A DNA stretch of 64,000 nucleotides from JACRLV01 sp045863555 (GCA_045863555.1 BTUU01000020.1:1-64000); one strand, 5' to 3'; positions 25,826 through 35,535 are shown, counted from the first letter of the stretch. Numbers and translations: made by a program. The notes: a model not told the origin generated them from the letters alone.

Positions 25826-28800
25826 ATGCGACGATTCCTGCTCACTCCAATGCTGCTGACCGCCGCCTCCGCCGGGGCCCAGACAACCTGGGTGAATCCC
25901 GTGAGCGGCAACTGGTCGAACCCCGCAAACTGGTCTCCAGCGAATGTTCCGGACACCGCCGGCGAATCCGCGATGATCGGCGTCGCCGGGAACTACGCCG
26001 TGAACTGGGACATTACCGCCCCGCTCGGCGGTCTCTCGATCGCCAATTCGGATGGCACGTTGAACTTCCTGGACAACCGGGCGATGTATTATTCCGGCGC
26101 AACGCTGACGAACAACGGCACGTTCGTCATCAATCCCGCCGGCGTAAATGCATCAACCTATCTGCGGCTCGACACCGGCGCATGCACAATCAGCGGCAAC
26201 GGCGTTCTTCGGCTGAACGCGAACGCCGCGAATCTGGACACCGCCCATCTGGCGACGCTCAACGGCGGTTTCACGTTCACCAACGCGTCCGGTCACACGA
26301 TCGCCGGCACCGGCAGGATTCGTACCGCGTTGACGAATGAGGGCATGCTCAGCGCCGACGCGGCCGGTGCGGCGCTCGAATTGACCCAGTCCGGCAAGGC
26401 AAACACCGGCACAATGCGGGCCGTCGCCGGCGGCGTGCTGCGACTCAGCGCCACCGCGCTCGCGAATAGCGGCGGACAGGTCGTCGCCGACGGCGTGGGG
26501 TCCGTCGTGAGCTTTGAGGGCTCCTCCGTGAGCGGGGGAACGATCGCGGCGGCCAACGGCGGCATTGCGGCATCGGGTAACAGCACGCTGAACGGCGTCA
26601 CGATCGCGGGGCCGTTCAATCTCTACACCAATACCGGCACTTCCCTGACCGGCACCGATCTGACGAACAACGGCACGATCACGATCAACCCCACCGGCGC
26701 GAACGCGACAACGTATTTGCGGCTCGACTCCCCGACCGTGGCGATCGGCGGATCGGGAACGATTGTGCTCAACGCGAACGCCGCCAATCTCGACACGGCG
26801 CACTTCGCGACGCTCAATGGCGGATACACCCTTACATTCGGGCCGGAGCAGACCGTGCGGGGAACGGGGCGCATTCGCACTCGCGCCACGAATGAGGGCA
26901 CGATTCAGGCCGATGTCAATGGCGCGGTCCTCGAACTTACCGACCAGCCGAAAACGAATAACAGCTTGATTCGGGCCATAAACGGCGGCGTACTCCAGGT
27001 AAGCAGCATCGGCGTGACGAACACGAACGGCGAAATCCGCGCGGAGAGCGGGTCCACAGTAAATCTCGTCAGTGCCGGGGTCACCGGCGGGACACTGAAC
27101 GGCGCGGGTGGCGGGTTGATCGCCGCCGCCAACTCGTCGTTCAGCGGCGTGACGCTGGAAGGCGCGTTGCAGGTCAATCCAAATTCCGCGGCTTACATGA
27201 CTGGGAACGTGACGAACAATGGAGACTTCACAATCAACCCGACCGGCGTCAACGCCAACACATACATGCGGCTCGACACGAGCAGCGCGACGCTCGACGG
27301 CACGGGCACTCTGCATCTGAACGCGAACGCCGCGAACCTGGACACGTCGCACCTCGCGACGCTCAATGGCGGCTATGCACTGACGCTCGGCGCTGACCAG
27401 ACCGTTGACGGCACCGGACGTATTCGCGTGCGTTTGATCAATCAGGGCACGATCGACGCGAACGTATCGGGTCGCGCGCTCGAAATCAACGAACATCCGA
27501 AGACGAATAACGGCCTGATGCGGGCGAGCGGCGGGGGAACGCTCAGTTTTTCAAGCGTTTCGGTTACGAACAACGCTCAAATCGAATCCGAAGGCGCGGG
27601 TTCCGTCGTCAACCTGGCGAACACCTCACTGAGCGGCGGCGAGCTCGCGGCGATCAACGGTGGTTCTAACGCTGTCCAGAACAGCACTTTCGACGACGTA
27701 ACGATTTCGGGGCCGCTGGTCGTCAGCGCCGCGTCGACGTTAGACGTCACGACGGGCGGTCTCACGGACAATGGTGCGATCACGCTTAACCCAAGCGGTG
27801 CCAACGCCATTACCAACATGCGGCTCGTTTCGCCGACGGCCACGATCGGCGGCAACGGCGCGATTCACTTGAACGCGAACGCCGCGAATCTGGACACGGC
27901 CCATCTGGCGACGCTTAACGGTGGATACCTGCTGACGAATGCGGCGGGGCACACGATCGACGGAACGGGTCGGATTCGCGTGCAGATGCTTAACAACGGC
28001 CTCGTCGAGGCGAACATCTCCGGCGCAACGCTGGAAGTCCATGAACATCTCAAGCAAAACCGGTCGATCATGCGGGCGCGAAGCGGCGGCATTCTCAGCT
28101 TCAGTGCCGTCTCGGTCGACAACGCCGGCGGCCAGATCATCGCGGACGGCGCGTCCTCGGTCATCGGATTCAACAGCATGTCGCTCGGCGGCGGCCGCAT
28201 TTCGACGACAAATGGTGGCGAGTCGAGCATTTCCAACAGCACGTTTGACGATGTGACGCTGAGCGGAACGCATTATCTAAACGCCGCGACGGCTCTGTAC
28301 CTCAACGCGGGAGGAATTACGAACAACGGCGTGCTCACGATCAACCCGACGGGAGTCAACGCAGTAACCCATTTTCGCCTCAACGTCCCGGCTGCGACGA
28401 TCGACGGCAACGGTGAGATCGCGCTGAACGCGAACGCCGCGAATCTGGACACCGCCCATCTGGCGACGCTCAACGGCGGCTACCAGCTCGCGCTCGGCCC
28501 GGCCCAGACTCTCAGCGGTAACGGCCGCGTCCGCGTTCAGACGTTGAACCACGGCCGGCTTTCCCCGGGCTCACAGGCGATCCGAATCGGAACGATCGAC
28601 ATGCAGGGCACGACCTGGTCGCAAATGCCGGATTCACAATTCACCGTCGATCTCGGCGGCGCGAGCGAGTTTGACCGCATCACCGGCAACGCGACCGTAA
28701 ATCTCGACGGCGTCCTGCTCGTCGGCCTCGTCAACGCCTACACGCCGCCATCGGGCAGCGAGTTTCAGATCATCAGTTGCGGTTCGTTGAACGGCGAGTT

Positions 28801-29065
28801 TTCCGACATCATCGCTCCAGCCCTCGGGGGCGACAGCCGTTGGCGCGTGCGGTACGAGGCGAATCGTGCGACGCTGGTCGTCACCTGCCGATTCGACATC
28901 GATGCGGATCTTCAGGTCGGATTGCAGGACCTCGCCATCCTGCTTTCGAACTTCGGTGTGCAGTCGGGTGCGAATGAGCGCGATGGTGACATCGACAGCG
29001 ACGGGGATGTCGATCTCCAGGACCTCGCGGAGCTGCTGAGCCGCTTCGGGCTGGCCTGCAACTGA
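25826..29065 (+). CDS. Exported repeat protein with C-terminal dockerin
   Basis: 1079 residues from the ATG at 25826 (GGGAGG upstream); the frame back to 25703 is Arg-rich and not signal-like. Signal peptide MRRFLLTPMLLTAASAGAQ. A first block TWVNPVSGNWSNPANWSP is typical of bacterial beta-helix passenger proteins. Then five ~184-residue repeats, each with LNANAANLDTAHLATLNGG followed by a GTGRIR segment. The last ~60 residues are a dockerin: DADLQVGLQDLAILLSNFG and DSDGDVDLQDLAELLSRFG, two Ca-binding loops with the xDLxxLLxxFG pattern. Probably cell-surface or secreted. No cohesin partner is seen in the window. The function of the repeats is unknown. Confidence 0.88.
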   Translation: MRRFLLTPMLLTAASAGAQTTWVNPVSGNWSNPANWSPANVPDTAGESAMIGVAGNYAVNWDITAPLGGLSIANSDGTLNFLDNRAMYYSGATLTNNGTFVINPAGVNASTYLRLDTGACTISGNGVLRLNANAANLDTAHLATLNGGFTFTNASGHTIAGTGRIRTALTNEGMLSADAAGAALELTQSGKANTGTMRAVAGGVLRLSATALANSGGQVVADGVGSVVSFEGSSVSGGTIAAANGGIAASGNSTLNGVTIAGPFNLYTNTGTSLTGTDLTNNGTITINPTGANATTYLRLDSPTVAIGGSGTIVLNANAANLDTAHFATLNGGYTLTFGPEQTVRGTGRIRTRATNEGTIQADVNGAVLELTDQPKTNNSLIRAINGGVLQVSSIGVTNTNGEIRAESGSTVNLVSAGVTGGTLNGAGGGLIAAANSSFSGVTLEGALQVNPNSAAYMTGNVTNNGDFTINPTGVNANTYMRLDTSSATLDGTGTLHLNANAANLDTSHLATLNGGYALTLGADQTVDGTGRIRVRLINQGTIDANVSGRALEINEHPKTNNGLMRASGGGTLSFSSVSVTNNAQIESEGAGSVVNLANTSLSGGELAAINGGSNAVQNSTFDDVTISGPLVVSAASTLDVTTGGLTDNGAITLNPSGANAITNMRLVSPTATIGGNGAIHLNANAANLDTAHLATLNGGYLLTNAAGHTIDGTGRIRVQMLNNGLVEANISGATLEVHEHLKQNRSIMRARSGGILSFSAVSVDNAGGQIIADGASSVIGFNSMSLGGGRISTTNGGESSISNSTFDDVTLSGTHYLNAATALYLNAGGITNNGVLTINPTGVNAVTHFRLNVPAATIDGNGEIALNANAANLDTAHLATLNGGYQLALGPAQTLSGNGRVRVQTLNHGRLSPGSQAIRIGTIDMQGTTWSQMPDSQFTVDLGGASEFDRITGNATVNLDGVLLVGLVNAYTPPSGSEFQIISCGSLNGEFSDIIAPALGGDSRWRVRYEANRATLVVTCRFDIDADLQVGLQDLAILLSNFGVQSGANERDGDIDSDGDVDLQDLAELLSRFGLACN
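26113..28559 (+). repeat. Five ~552-bp coding repeats
   Basis: The conserved block encoding LNANAANLDTAHLATLNGG begins at 26213, 26768, 27317, 27869 and 28424: spacings of 555, 549, 552 and 555 bp, i.e. 185, 183, 184 and 185 codons. The block is nearly identical at the DNA level, while the sequence between blocks diverges. Confidence 0.85.
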
Positions 29066-29108
29066 GCAGGGATTATTCGCGTGGAGTGAGCGGGGCAACC
29101 CGCTGGAC

Positions 29109-29147
29109 GGCGGCCGGCGATCCCTCGCGATCTGCCGGCCGCCTTTC
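29109..29147 (+). terminator. Strong hairpin, likely transcription terminator
   Basis: GGCGGCCGGC (29109-29118) pairs perfectly with GCCGGCCGCC (29134-29143) around a 15-nt loop, followed by TTTCAT. It lies between the dockerin gene and the converging kdpE gene, so it probably stops transcription of the former; the T-tract is short. Confidence 0.6.
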
Positions 29148-29229
29148 ATCTTCAGGAGTATCCTTGTGCGGGGCTGGTTTGATCTCGGCCGAGCAGACCC
29201 CCAAGGGCAGATACACGGGACTATGCCCC

Positions 29230-29922
29230 TCATATTCGAAGCCGGTATCCAACGCCGGTCTCGGTAATAAGGAACCTGGGTTGCGCAGGGTTCGTCTCGA
29301 GCTTTTGCCGAAGTTGATGCATGAACAGCCGTAGATACTGCGAGTCCTCCGCGTGTCCGGGACCCCAGACTTCCTTCAGGATCTGGCGGTGGGTCAGCAC
29401 CATGCCGGCATGCTTGAGCAGCAGGGCGAGCAGCTTGTACTCGAGCGGCGTCATATGGACGAGTTCGCCGCGGCGGAACACTTCCCGGCGAATGAGATCG
29501 ACGCGAATATCGCCAAACTCAACCACCGTATTCGGTGCGCTCGCCGACTGGACCATGGCATGGCGAAGCGCGACGCGAATGCGGGCGAGGAGTTCGCCGA
29601 CGCCGAACGGCTTTTCGATATAGTCGTCCGCGCCAGCGTCGAGCGCGTTCACCTTGTCATCCTCCCGGCCGCGCGCCGACAGAATGAGAATCGGCCCGCG
29701 GTACCAGTCGCGAAGCCGGCGGATGAGTTCGAGACCATCCATGTCGGGCAGACCCAGGTCCAGGATGATCACATCCGGCGGGAGCTGGGAAGCCTGCAGC
29801 AGCGCCGCCTGCGCGCAGTCGGCTTCCGCAAGCCGGTACCCGGCACCTTCGATCGCAGGCTTCAGGAAGCGCCGGATCGGCTGCTCATCTTCGACGACCA
29901 GAATCACCGCCGCGGCGGTCAT
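29230..29922 (-). CDS. kdpE: KdpE response regulator
   Basis: OmpR-family response regulator, 230 residues, that activates the kdp operon when phosphorylated by KdpD. Receiver domain 1-115 with acidic pair in VVEDEQP, phospho-acceptor Asp55 in ILDLGLPDMDG, Thr/Ser switch in LILSARGRED and Lys in DYIEKPF. Winged-helix domain from about 130 (HMTPLEYKLLALLLKHAGMV, LTHRQILKEVWGPGH, LRLFMHQLRQKLE). Starts with an ATGA overlap with the end of kdpD. Last gene of the operon. Confidence 0.95.
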   Translation of the reverse strand: MTAAAVILVVEDEQPIRRFLKPAIEGAGYRLAEADCAQAALLQASQLPPDVIILDLGLPDMDGLELIRRLRDWYRGPILILSARGREDDKVNALDAGADDYIEKPFGVGELLARIRVALRHAMVQSASAPNTVVEFGDIRVDLIRREVFRRGELVHMTPLEYKLLALLLKHAGMVLTHRQILKEVWGPGHAEDSQYLRLFMHQLRQKLETNPAQPRFLITETGVGYRLRI

Positions 29923-32609
29923 CGGCCTGCTCCCGCGAGGAGTGGGACCTCGGCCGCCGGCAGGGTGAACCAGAACCGCGCGCCGCCGGAAGCGAGATTC
30001 TCCGCACCGATCTCGCCGCCATGGAGCCGGACAATCGTGCGGCAGATCGTGAGTCCCAGACCCACTCCGGAACGGTCGCCGGCGGGCCGCTGACGCTCGA
30101 ATTTCTCGAAGATCGTCCGCGTGGCCCCGGCCGGCAACCCCGGCCCGTTGTCGCAGACGTCGATGCGAATCACCGCTCCGGCCTCGCGCCGAGCGCGGAT
30201 GTGGATCGACGATCCGGGGGGCGTGTATTTGGCGGCGTTCTCCAGCAGATTCGAGAGAAGCTGTTCCACCAGGGGACCGTCGACACGGACGACGAGATCG
30301 GCCGGCAGGTCGGTTGTGATCACGTGGCGCGCGAGTCGGCTTTCGAGATGGGTGAGTGCAGCTCCAACCAGTTCCTGCATCGGGTAGCCGTCCAGCGCGA
30401 GCGAGAAGCCGGCGGATTCGAGCCTGGTCATGTCGAGCAGCTTGGCGACCAGGTCGTTCATGCGCGCCGCTTCGTCGGCGATCGAGCGCATCAGGTCATT
30501 GCGCTGCTCCGCGTCGATCCGCGTCGCCGGTTCCAGGAGCATACTGGCGGTACCGGCGATGGTCGCCAGAGGCGTGCGCAGGTCGTGCGACACACTGCTA
30601 AGCAGTGCATTTCGCGTCTGCTCGGCGTCGGCGGCGACGCGGGCGGCGGCGGCATCTTCGGCGAATGCGGAACGCTCGAGGGCGATGGCAAGCTGCGTGG
30701 CAAAGGTCTCGAGCATGTGGCGCTGATCCGGTTCGAGCGGACTATTGCCGCGCTGGTTCAGAGCGAGGACACCCAGCGGCTTTCCGGATGCGAGCAGCGG
30801 CAGGTAGATCGCACGGCACGCGGGAAGGGTGTCCGTTCCGCGGCCCGCCCATTTCTGGTGATCAAACACCCACTGGGCGGCGGCCGGCTCGTTTCCCGCG
30901 AACCACGCCGGGGGCGCGGGGATCGGCGCCAGCACACCCGGACGGTCCGGCAGAAGCACCAGGGCGTCGCCGGCGAAGACATCGCTGACGTGGCGCGCCG
31001 CGACGCTCGCCAGGGTCTGTCGGTTGGGGGCGGCGGCGAGCTGGCGACTCATGAAATAGAGTGCCGCCGTTCGGTGATAGCGGGTTCGAATCGCCTCCGC
31101 CTGGCGCCGGACCCGCTGTGCCAGGCCGCTGACCAGCAGCGCGGTCGCGAGCAGCGCGAGGAACGTCACCACATACTGCCAATCACGGATTGCCAGCGAA
31201 TAGTAGGGCTGGGTGAAAAAGAAGTTGTACGCGAGCGGCGCGAGCACCGCGGCGAGCGCCGAGGGGCCCAGTCCAGACCGCGTGGCGACGAAGACGACGC
31301 CCGCGAGGAAGATCATCGTGACGTTGACGGGCGAAAGGACCTCCGAAAGCGGCCAGGCGACGAGCGTGGAAGCCGCGACAATCGCGGTTGCAAACGCGAA
31401 TTCGCGCCACGGGGCGCGGAAGAGATGCGGCGCGCCGATCGACTCCACATCGGGATCGGCCTCGCCCTTTACAACGTGTACATCGATATCCCCGCTCAGA
31501 CGGATCAACGCTTCGACGATCGATCCGCGAACGAACTCCTGGAGCTTTCGAAATACGGCCCAGGGTCCGCCGGCGGCGGGTTTGCCGATGATGATTTTCG
31601 TGACACTGCGTTTTCGGGCGAAGGCGATGATCTCATCGGCGATCCGCTCGCCGCTGAGCGTGAGCGTCTCGGCGCCGAGATTCTCGGCGAGCTTCAACGT
31701 GCGTCGCGTGCGCTCGCGCCCGGTGGCGGTGAACCCCGGCGTCTCCACCGCGACGGCAAGCCACTCGCAGTGCATCGACGCCGCCATCCGCCGTGCGGTG
31801 CGCACGACGCGGGCGGAGAGCGGGCTCGGACCGACGCAGACAAGCAGGCGCTCATTCGTTGCCCAGGTTCCGCCGATCGCCCGGCCGGCCTTTTCGACCT
31901 GGACCTGCTGGCTGACGCGCTGCGCCGTCTGTCGGAGCGCCAGTTCGCGGAGCGCGACGAGCACTTCCTTGCGGAAGAAATGCTGCGCAGCCCGTTCGGC
32001 CTGCTCGGGGATGTACACTTTGCCCTCGCGCAGCCGCTGGAGCAGGTCGTCGGGGGGCAGGTCGACCAGCTCGATCTCGTCGGCGCGCTCGATGATCGAG
32101 TCGGGAATGGTCTCGCGGACGACGACGCCGGTGATCTGCGCGATCACGTCGTTGAGCGATTCGACATGCTGCACGTTGACCGTCGTATAAACGTCGATGC
32201 CGGCGTCGAGCAGATCGAGGACGTCCTGCCAGCGTTTGGCGTGGCGCAGCCCTTCGGCGTTCGTATGCGCGAGTTCATCGACGACGATCAACTGAGGCTT
32301 TCGGTCGAGCGCGGCGTCGAGGTCGAACTCGCGCAGGCGTACGCCCCGGTACTCCACCCAGCGCGGCGGCAGAGTGTCGAGTCCGCCGAGGAGCGCGGTG
32401 GTTTCGGGGCGCTGATGCGTCTCCACGTAGCCGACGACGACGTCGGTTCCGGCTGCCCGCCGCTCGCGCGCTTCCGAGAGCATCGCGTAGGTTTTGCCGA
32501 CGCCGGCCGACGCGCCGAAGAAGAGCTTCAGCCGACCCCGGCGAGGCTGCGGCTCTTCGGCCGCCGTTCGGGCGAGCAGAGCATCGGGGTCGGGCCGGTT
32601 TTCGGTCAC
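29919..32609 (-). CDS. kdpD: KdpD sensor histidine kinase
   Basis: About 896 residues from a GTG at 32609 that overlaps the stop of the 66-aa gene (GTGA); an upstream ATG at 32645 would add 12 residues. N-terminal KdpD domain with Walker A FFGASAGVGKTYAML, Walker B LIVVDELAHTNA, then a USP-type domain (ERLLVCVGPSPLSARVVRTA). Four membrane segments in the DUF4118 part (ATAIVAASTLVAWPLSEVL to LLATALLVSGLA), a GAF-like region, HisKA with SSVSHDLRTPLATI (phospho-His near 674) and the ATPase motifs LLENAAKYTPPG, DNGPGLP and GVGLGLTI. Senses K+ limitation and phosphorylates KdpE. Confidence 0.95.
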   Translation of the reverse strand: MTENRPDPDALLARTAAEEPQPRRGRLKLFFGASAGVGKTYAMLSEARERRAAGTDVVVGYVETHQRPETTALLGGLDTLPPRWVEYRGVRLREFDLDAALDRKPQLIVVDELAHTNAEGLRHAKRWQDVLDLLDAGIDVYTTVNVQHVESLNDVIAQITGVVVRETIPDSIIERADEIELVDLPPDDLLQRLREGKVYIPEQAERAAQHFFRKEVLVALRELALRQTAQRVSQQVQVEKAGRAIGGTWATNERLLVCVGPSPLSARVVRTARRMAASMHCEWLAVAVETPGFTATGRERTRRTLKLAENLGAETLTLSGERIADEIIAFARKRSVTKIIIGKPAAGGPWAVFRKLQEFVRGSIVEALIRLSGDIDVHVVKGEADPDVESIGAPHLFRAPWREFAFATAIVAASTLVAWPLSEVLSPVNVTMIFLAGVVFVATRSGLGPSALAAVLAPLAYNFFFTQPYYSLAIRDWQYVVTFLALLATALLVSGLAQRVRRQAEAIRTRYHRTAALYFMSRQLAAAPNRQTLASVAARHVSDVFAGDALVLLPDRPGVLAPIPAPPAWFAGNEPAAAQWVFDHQKWAGRGTDTLPACRAIYLPLLASGKPLGVLALNQRGNSPLEPDQRHMLETFATQLAIALERSAFAEDAAAARVAADAEQTRNALLSSVSHDLRTPLATIAGTASMLLEPATRIDAEQRNDLMRSIADEAARMNDLVAKLLDMTRLESAGFSLALDGYPMQELVGAALTHLESRLARHVITTDLPADLVVRVDGPLVEQLLSNLLENAAKYTPPGSSIHIRARREAGAVIRIDVCDNGPGLPAGATRTIFEKFERQRPAGDRSGVGLGLTICRTIVRLHGGEIGAENLASGGARFWFTLPAAEVPLLAGAGR

Positions 32610-32806
32610 ACGTGTGTTTTCCCGGATGGGCCGCGGGGCTGCCACTCGATCGCCAGCAGGTCTTCGAACAGAAGTTCAACGAGGCGTTCCGGCGTCGCTG
32701 CGATAATTGTACCTTTTCCCGCGCAGACGCGCGGCGTTGAGCCGCGACCGGGGCGCCATCGCGACTGGAAACAACCCACGGGCCGGGCATGCGGTGTTTC
32801 ACTCAT
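32606..32806 (-). CDS. 66-aa unknown protein between kdpC and kdpD
   Basis: Its ATG at 32806 overlaps the kdpC stop (ATGA) and its TGA at 32608-32606 overlaps the preferred GTG start of kdpD (GTGA). Two perfect 4-nt overlaps strongly suggest a translated, coupled gene. The first half is Arg/Pro/Cys-containing; the second half, GKGTIIAATPERLVELLFED followed by LLAIEW, looks like a folded helix. The GTxxAATxERLVELL stretch faintly recalls the N-terminal motif of RasGEF-like proteins, which I do not consider proof. No signal peptide or membrane segment. Role in Kdp regulation possible but unknown. Confidence 0.6.
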   Translation of the reverse strand: MSETPHARPVGCFQSRWRPGRGSTPRVCAGKGTIIAATPERLVELLFEDLLAIEWQPRGPSGKTHV

Positions 32807-33393
32807 GGGGTTGCTCGGGCGCCCGGCTCGGCGTCGAGCGCGAGGTTGAGTTTGAGAACGTTGACGACCGGGTCGCCGAGAAGGCCCAACTGTCGGCCGG
32901 AGGTTGCCGCCGCGACCAGTTGTCGGACGCGGTCGATCGAAATGCCGCGCACGCGCGCGACGCGGCCCGCCTGGTATTCGGCGGCCGCGGGGCTGATGTG
33001 CGGATCGAGCCCGCTGCCGGAGGCCGTGACGAGATCGATGGGCACGGGGGCGCTGTTTCCGGGGTCGGCCGCGCGGAGTTTCTCGACCCGCGATTTGACG
33101 GCGTCGAGCTGGGCCGGGTTGCCGATCGCCAGGTTGCTGCCGCTGGAAGCGCCCGCGTTGTAGGGCGTCGGGCCGGTCGCCGAGGGACGGCTCCAGAAGT
33201 ACTTCGGATCGTCAAACGGCTGGCCGATCAGCGCTGAGCCGACGATCTTGCAATCGCGCACGATCATGCTCCCGTTCGCCGGGCCGGGCATGGCGATCTG
33301 GGCAATTCCCGTAACGAGCAGGGGATAGACGAGCCCCGTGATCAGCGTCAGCGCCAAAAAGCTCAGGACTGCGATGCGAAGTTGCGTAAGCAC
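32803..33393 (-). CDS. kdpC: KdpC, potassium-transporting ATPase subunit
   Basis: 196 residues from a GTG. One N-terminal membrane helix (LTQLRIAVLSFLALTLITGL VYPLLVTGIAQ), then the periplasmic domain with GSALIGQPFDDPKYFWSRPS, a conserved KdpC block, and DLVTASGSGLDPHISPAAAE YQAGRVARVRGI, the family signature, ending LGDPVVNVLKLNLAL. KdpC stabilises the KdpFABC complex and raises K+ affinity. 42 nt downstream of kdpB; its stop overlaps the next small gene. Confidence 0.95.
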   Translation of the reverse strand: MLTQLRIAVLSFLALTLITGLVYPLLVTGIAQIAMPGPANGSMIVRDCKIVGSALIGQPFDDPKYFWSRPSATGPTPYNAGASSGSNLAIGNPAQLDAVKSRVEKLRAADPGNSAPVPIDLVTASGSGLDPHISPAAAEYQAGRVARVRGISIDRVRQLVAAATSGRQLGLLGDPVVNVLKLNLALDAEPGARATP

Positions 33394-33435
33394 GATACCG
33401 ACCTTTCACATCCGCGATTCGCGCGGTCCTTTCGC

Positions 33436-35514
33436 TCAGGCGAGTCCCAGTGCGACGAGCAGCATGTCGATCAACTTGATGCCGATGAACGGCACGACAA
33501 GCCCGCCCAGGCCGTAGATCAGCAGATTGCGTGCGAGCAGCGAGCCGGCCGATGAAGGCTTGTACTGGACACCGCGCAGCGCCAGCGGGATCAGCGCGAT
33601 GATGATGAGCGCATTGAAGATCACCGCCGAGAGGATCGCGCTCTGCGGCGTAGCCAGGCCCATGATGTTGAGATTGGCGAGGGCCGGATACGTGCCGACG
33701 AACGTGGCCGGGATGATCGCGAAGTACTTCGAGATGTCGTTGGCGATACTGAACGTGGTGAGCGACCCGCGTGTGATGAGCAACTGCTTGCCGATCTCGA
33801 CGACCTCGATGAGCTTGGTGGGATTGCTGTCGAGGTCGACCATGTTCCCCGCTTCCTTGGCCGCCTGCGTGCCGGTGTTCATCGCCACCGCGACATCGGC
33901 CTGGGCGAGCGCGGGTGCGTCGTTGGTGCCGTCGCCGCACATGGCCACCATGCGTCCGCCGCCCTGATGCCCGCGGATCAGCTTGAGCTTGGCTTCGGGC
34001 GTCGCTTCGGCCAGGAAGTCATCCACGCCGGCTTCGGCGGCGATGCTGGCCGCGGTCAGCGGGTTGTCGCCGGTGATCATGACCGTCTTGATGCCCATGC
34101 GGCGAAGCTGGGCGAAGCGCTCGCGAATCCCGCCCTTGACGATGTCTTTCAGGCGGACCACGCCGAGCACCAGCGTGCCCCGCGCGACGACCAGGGGAGT
34201 CGCGCCGTCCTTCGCAACGCGCGCGACGGTTTCTGACACCGCCGCCGGGAAACGCCCGCCCGCGGCTTCGACGAAGCGCTGGATCGCATCGGCCGCGCCC
34301 TTGCGAATGCGCGTGCCGTTCATGTCGCAGCCGGACATGCGCGTCTGCGCGGTGAACGGCACGAACTGGGCATGGATTTTCTCGATCTCGCGCGAGCGCA
34401 GCCCGTATTTGTGCTTAGCCAGCACGACGATGCTCCGACCCTCAGGCGTTTCGTCGGCCAGCGAGGCGAGCTGAGCGGCATCGGCGAGGTCTTCCGCGCG
34501 GGCGCCGGCGGCAGGGATGAACTCGACTGCTTCGCGATTGCCGAGCGTGATCGTGCCGGTCTTGTCGAGCAGCAGCACATCCACGTCGCCGGCCGCCTCG
34601 ACGGCCCGGCCGCTGGTGGCGATGACATTGGCGCGGATCATTCGATCCATGCCAGCGATGCCGATGGCCGAGAGCAGCCCGCCGATGGTCGTGGGAATGA
34701 GGCAAACGAGCAGCGCTACAAGGACCGTGATCGTCACGACCTCACCGCGCTGAAGCGTATTGACCGTATAGAGCGAAAACGGAAGCAGCGTCGCGACCGC
34801 CATCAGGAAGATGATCGTCATACCCGCCAGCAGGATTGCGAGGGCGAGCTCATTGGGAGTCTTCTGACGTTTCGCGCCCTCAACGAGCGCGATCATGCGG
34901 TCGATGAAGCTCTCGCCAGGGTTGCTGGAGATGCGCACGACCAGCCAGTCGGAAAGGACCCGCGTCCCGCCGGTAACGGCCGAGCGGTCGCCGCCGCTCT
35001 CGCGGATGACTGGTGCACTCTCGCCTGTGATGGCCGATTCATCGACCGACGCCACGCCTTCGATAACCTCGCCGTCGAGTGGAATGAAGTCGCCGGCCTC
35101 GATCAGCACCACGTCGCCCTTTTTCAGCGACGTCGACGGAGTGGATCGCGTCGCAGCGCCGTGCCGGGGCTCGGAAAGCAGCTTCGCCGAAATCTCGCGG
35201 CGGGCCTTCCGCAGCGTGTCCGCCTGGGCTTTGCCGCGCCCTTCCGCCATCGCTTCGGCGAAATTCGCGAAGAGCAGCGTAAACCAGAGCCAGACCGAGA
35301 TTCCCAGGATGAAGAGCGGAGACGCTTCCGCATTGCCCGCCAGGGCTGCAAAAAAGAGGCCCGTCGTCAGAACCGATCCGACGAATACGACAAACATCAC
35401 CGGGTTGCGAATCTGATGTCTCGGGTTGAGCTTGACGAAGCTCGCGATCAGCGCCGGCCGGACGATCCGCCAGTCAAACAGGGCGGCGGGTTTGATTGAA
35501 CTTGCGGTTGACAT
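33436..35514 (-). CDS. kdpB: KdpB, P-type ATPase catalytic subunit
   Basis: 692 residues, the ATP-hydrolysing subunit of the KdpFABC K+ pump. ITGESAPVIRESGGD is the actuator loop, LLDKTGTITLGNR holds the phosphorylated Asp (about 317), KGAADAIQRF lies in the nucleotide domain, MITGDNPLTA and GDGTNDAPALAQADVAVAMN form the hinge and Mg site. Several membrane helices before and after. Full length, no break. Lies 21 nt after kdpA. Confidence 0.97.
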   Translation of the reverse strand: MSTASSIKPAALFDWRIVRPALIASFVKLNPRHQIRNPVMFVVFVGSVLTTGLFFAALAGNAEASPLFILGISVWLWFTLLFANFAEAMAEGRGKAQADTLRKARREISAKLLSEPRHGAATRSTPSTSLKKGDVVLIEAGDFIPLDGEVIEGVASVDESAITGESAPVIRESGGDRSAVTGGTRVLSDWLVVRISSNPGESFIDRMIALVEGAKRQKTPNELALAILLAGMTIIFLMAVATLLPFSLYTVNTLQRGEVVTITVLVALLVCLIPTTIGGLLSAIGIAGMDRMIRANVIATSGRAVEAAGDVDVLLLDKTGTITLGNREAVEFIPAAGARAEDLADAAQLASLADETPEGRSIVVLAKHKYGLRSREIEKIHAQFVPFTAQTRMSGCDMNGTRIRKGAADAIQRFVEAAGGRFPAAVSETVARVAKDGATPLVVARGTLVLGVVRLKDIVKGGIRERFAQLRRMGIKTVMITGDNPLTAASIAAEAGVDDFLAEATPEAKLKLIRGHQGGGRMVAMCGDGTNDAPALAQADVAVAMNTGTQAAKEAGNMVDLDSNPTKLIEVVEIGKQLLITRGSLTTFSIANDISKYFAIIPATFVGTYPALANLNIMGLATPQSAILSAVIFNALIIIALIPLALRGVQYKPSSAGSLLARNLLIYGLGGLVVPFIGIKLIDMLLVALGLA

Positions 35515-35535
35515 AATCGACTCGCGTCCATGTCG

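Noticed and set aside
26153..27496. 447-codon minus-strand frame opposite the dockerin protein
   Set aside because: Its own repeats mirror those of the plus-strand protein, so it is a shadow of the repeated DNA.
26213..28442. Regular repeats as a CRISPR array
   Set aside because: The period is ~552 bp and the repeats are in a continuous coding frame; no CRISPR-like short repeat/spacer series was seen anywhere.
30021..32849. 942-codon plus-strand open frame opposite kdpD
   Set aside because: Antisense to a well-recognised gene; its translation is Arg/Gly/Asp-rich without domains. Long antisense frames are expected in GC-rich coding DNA.
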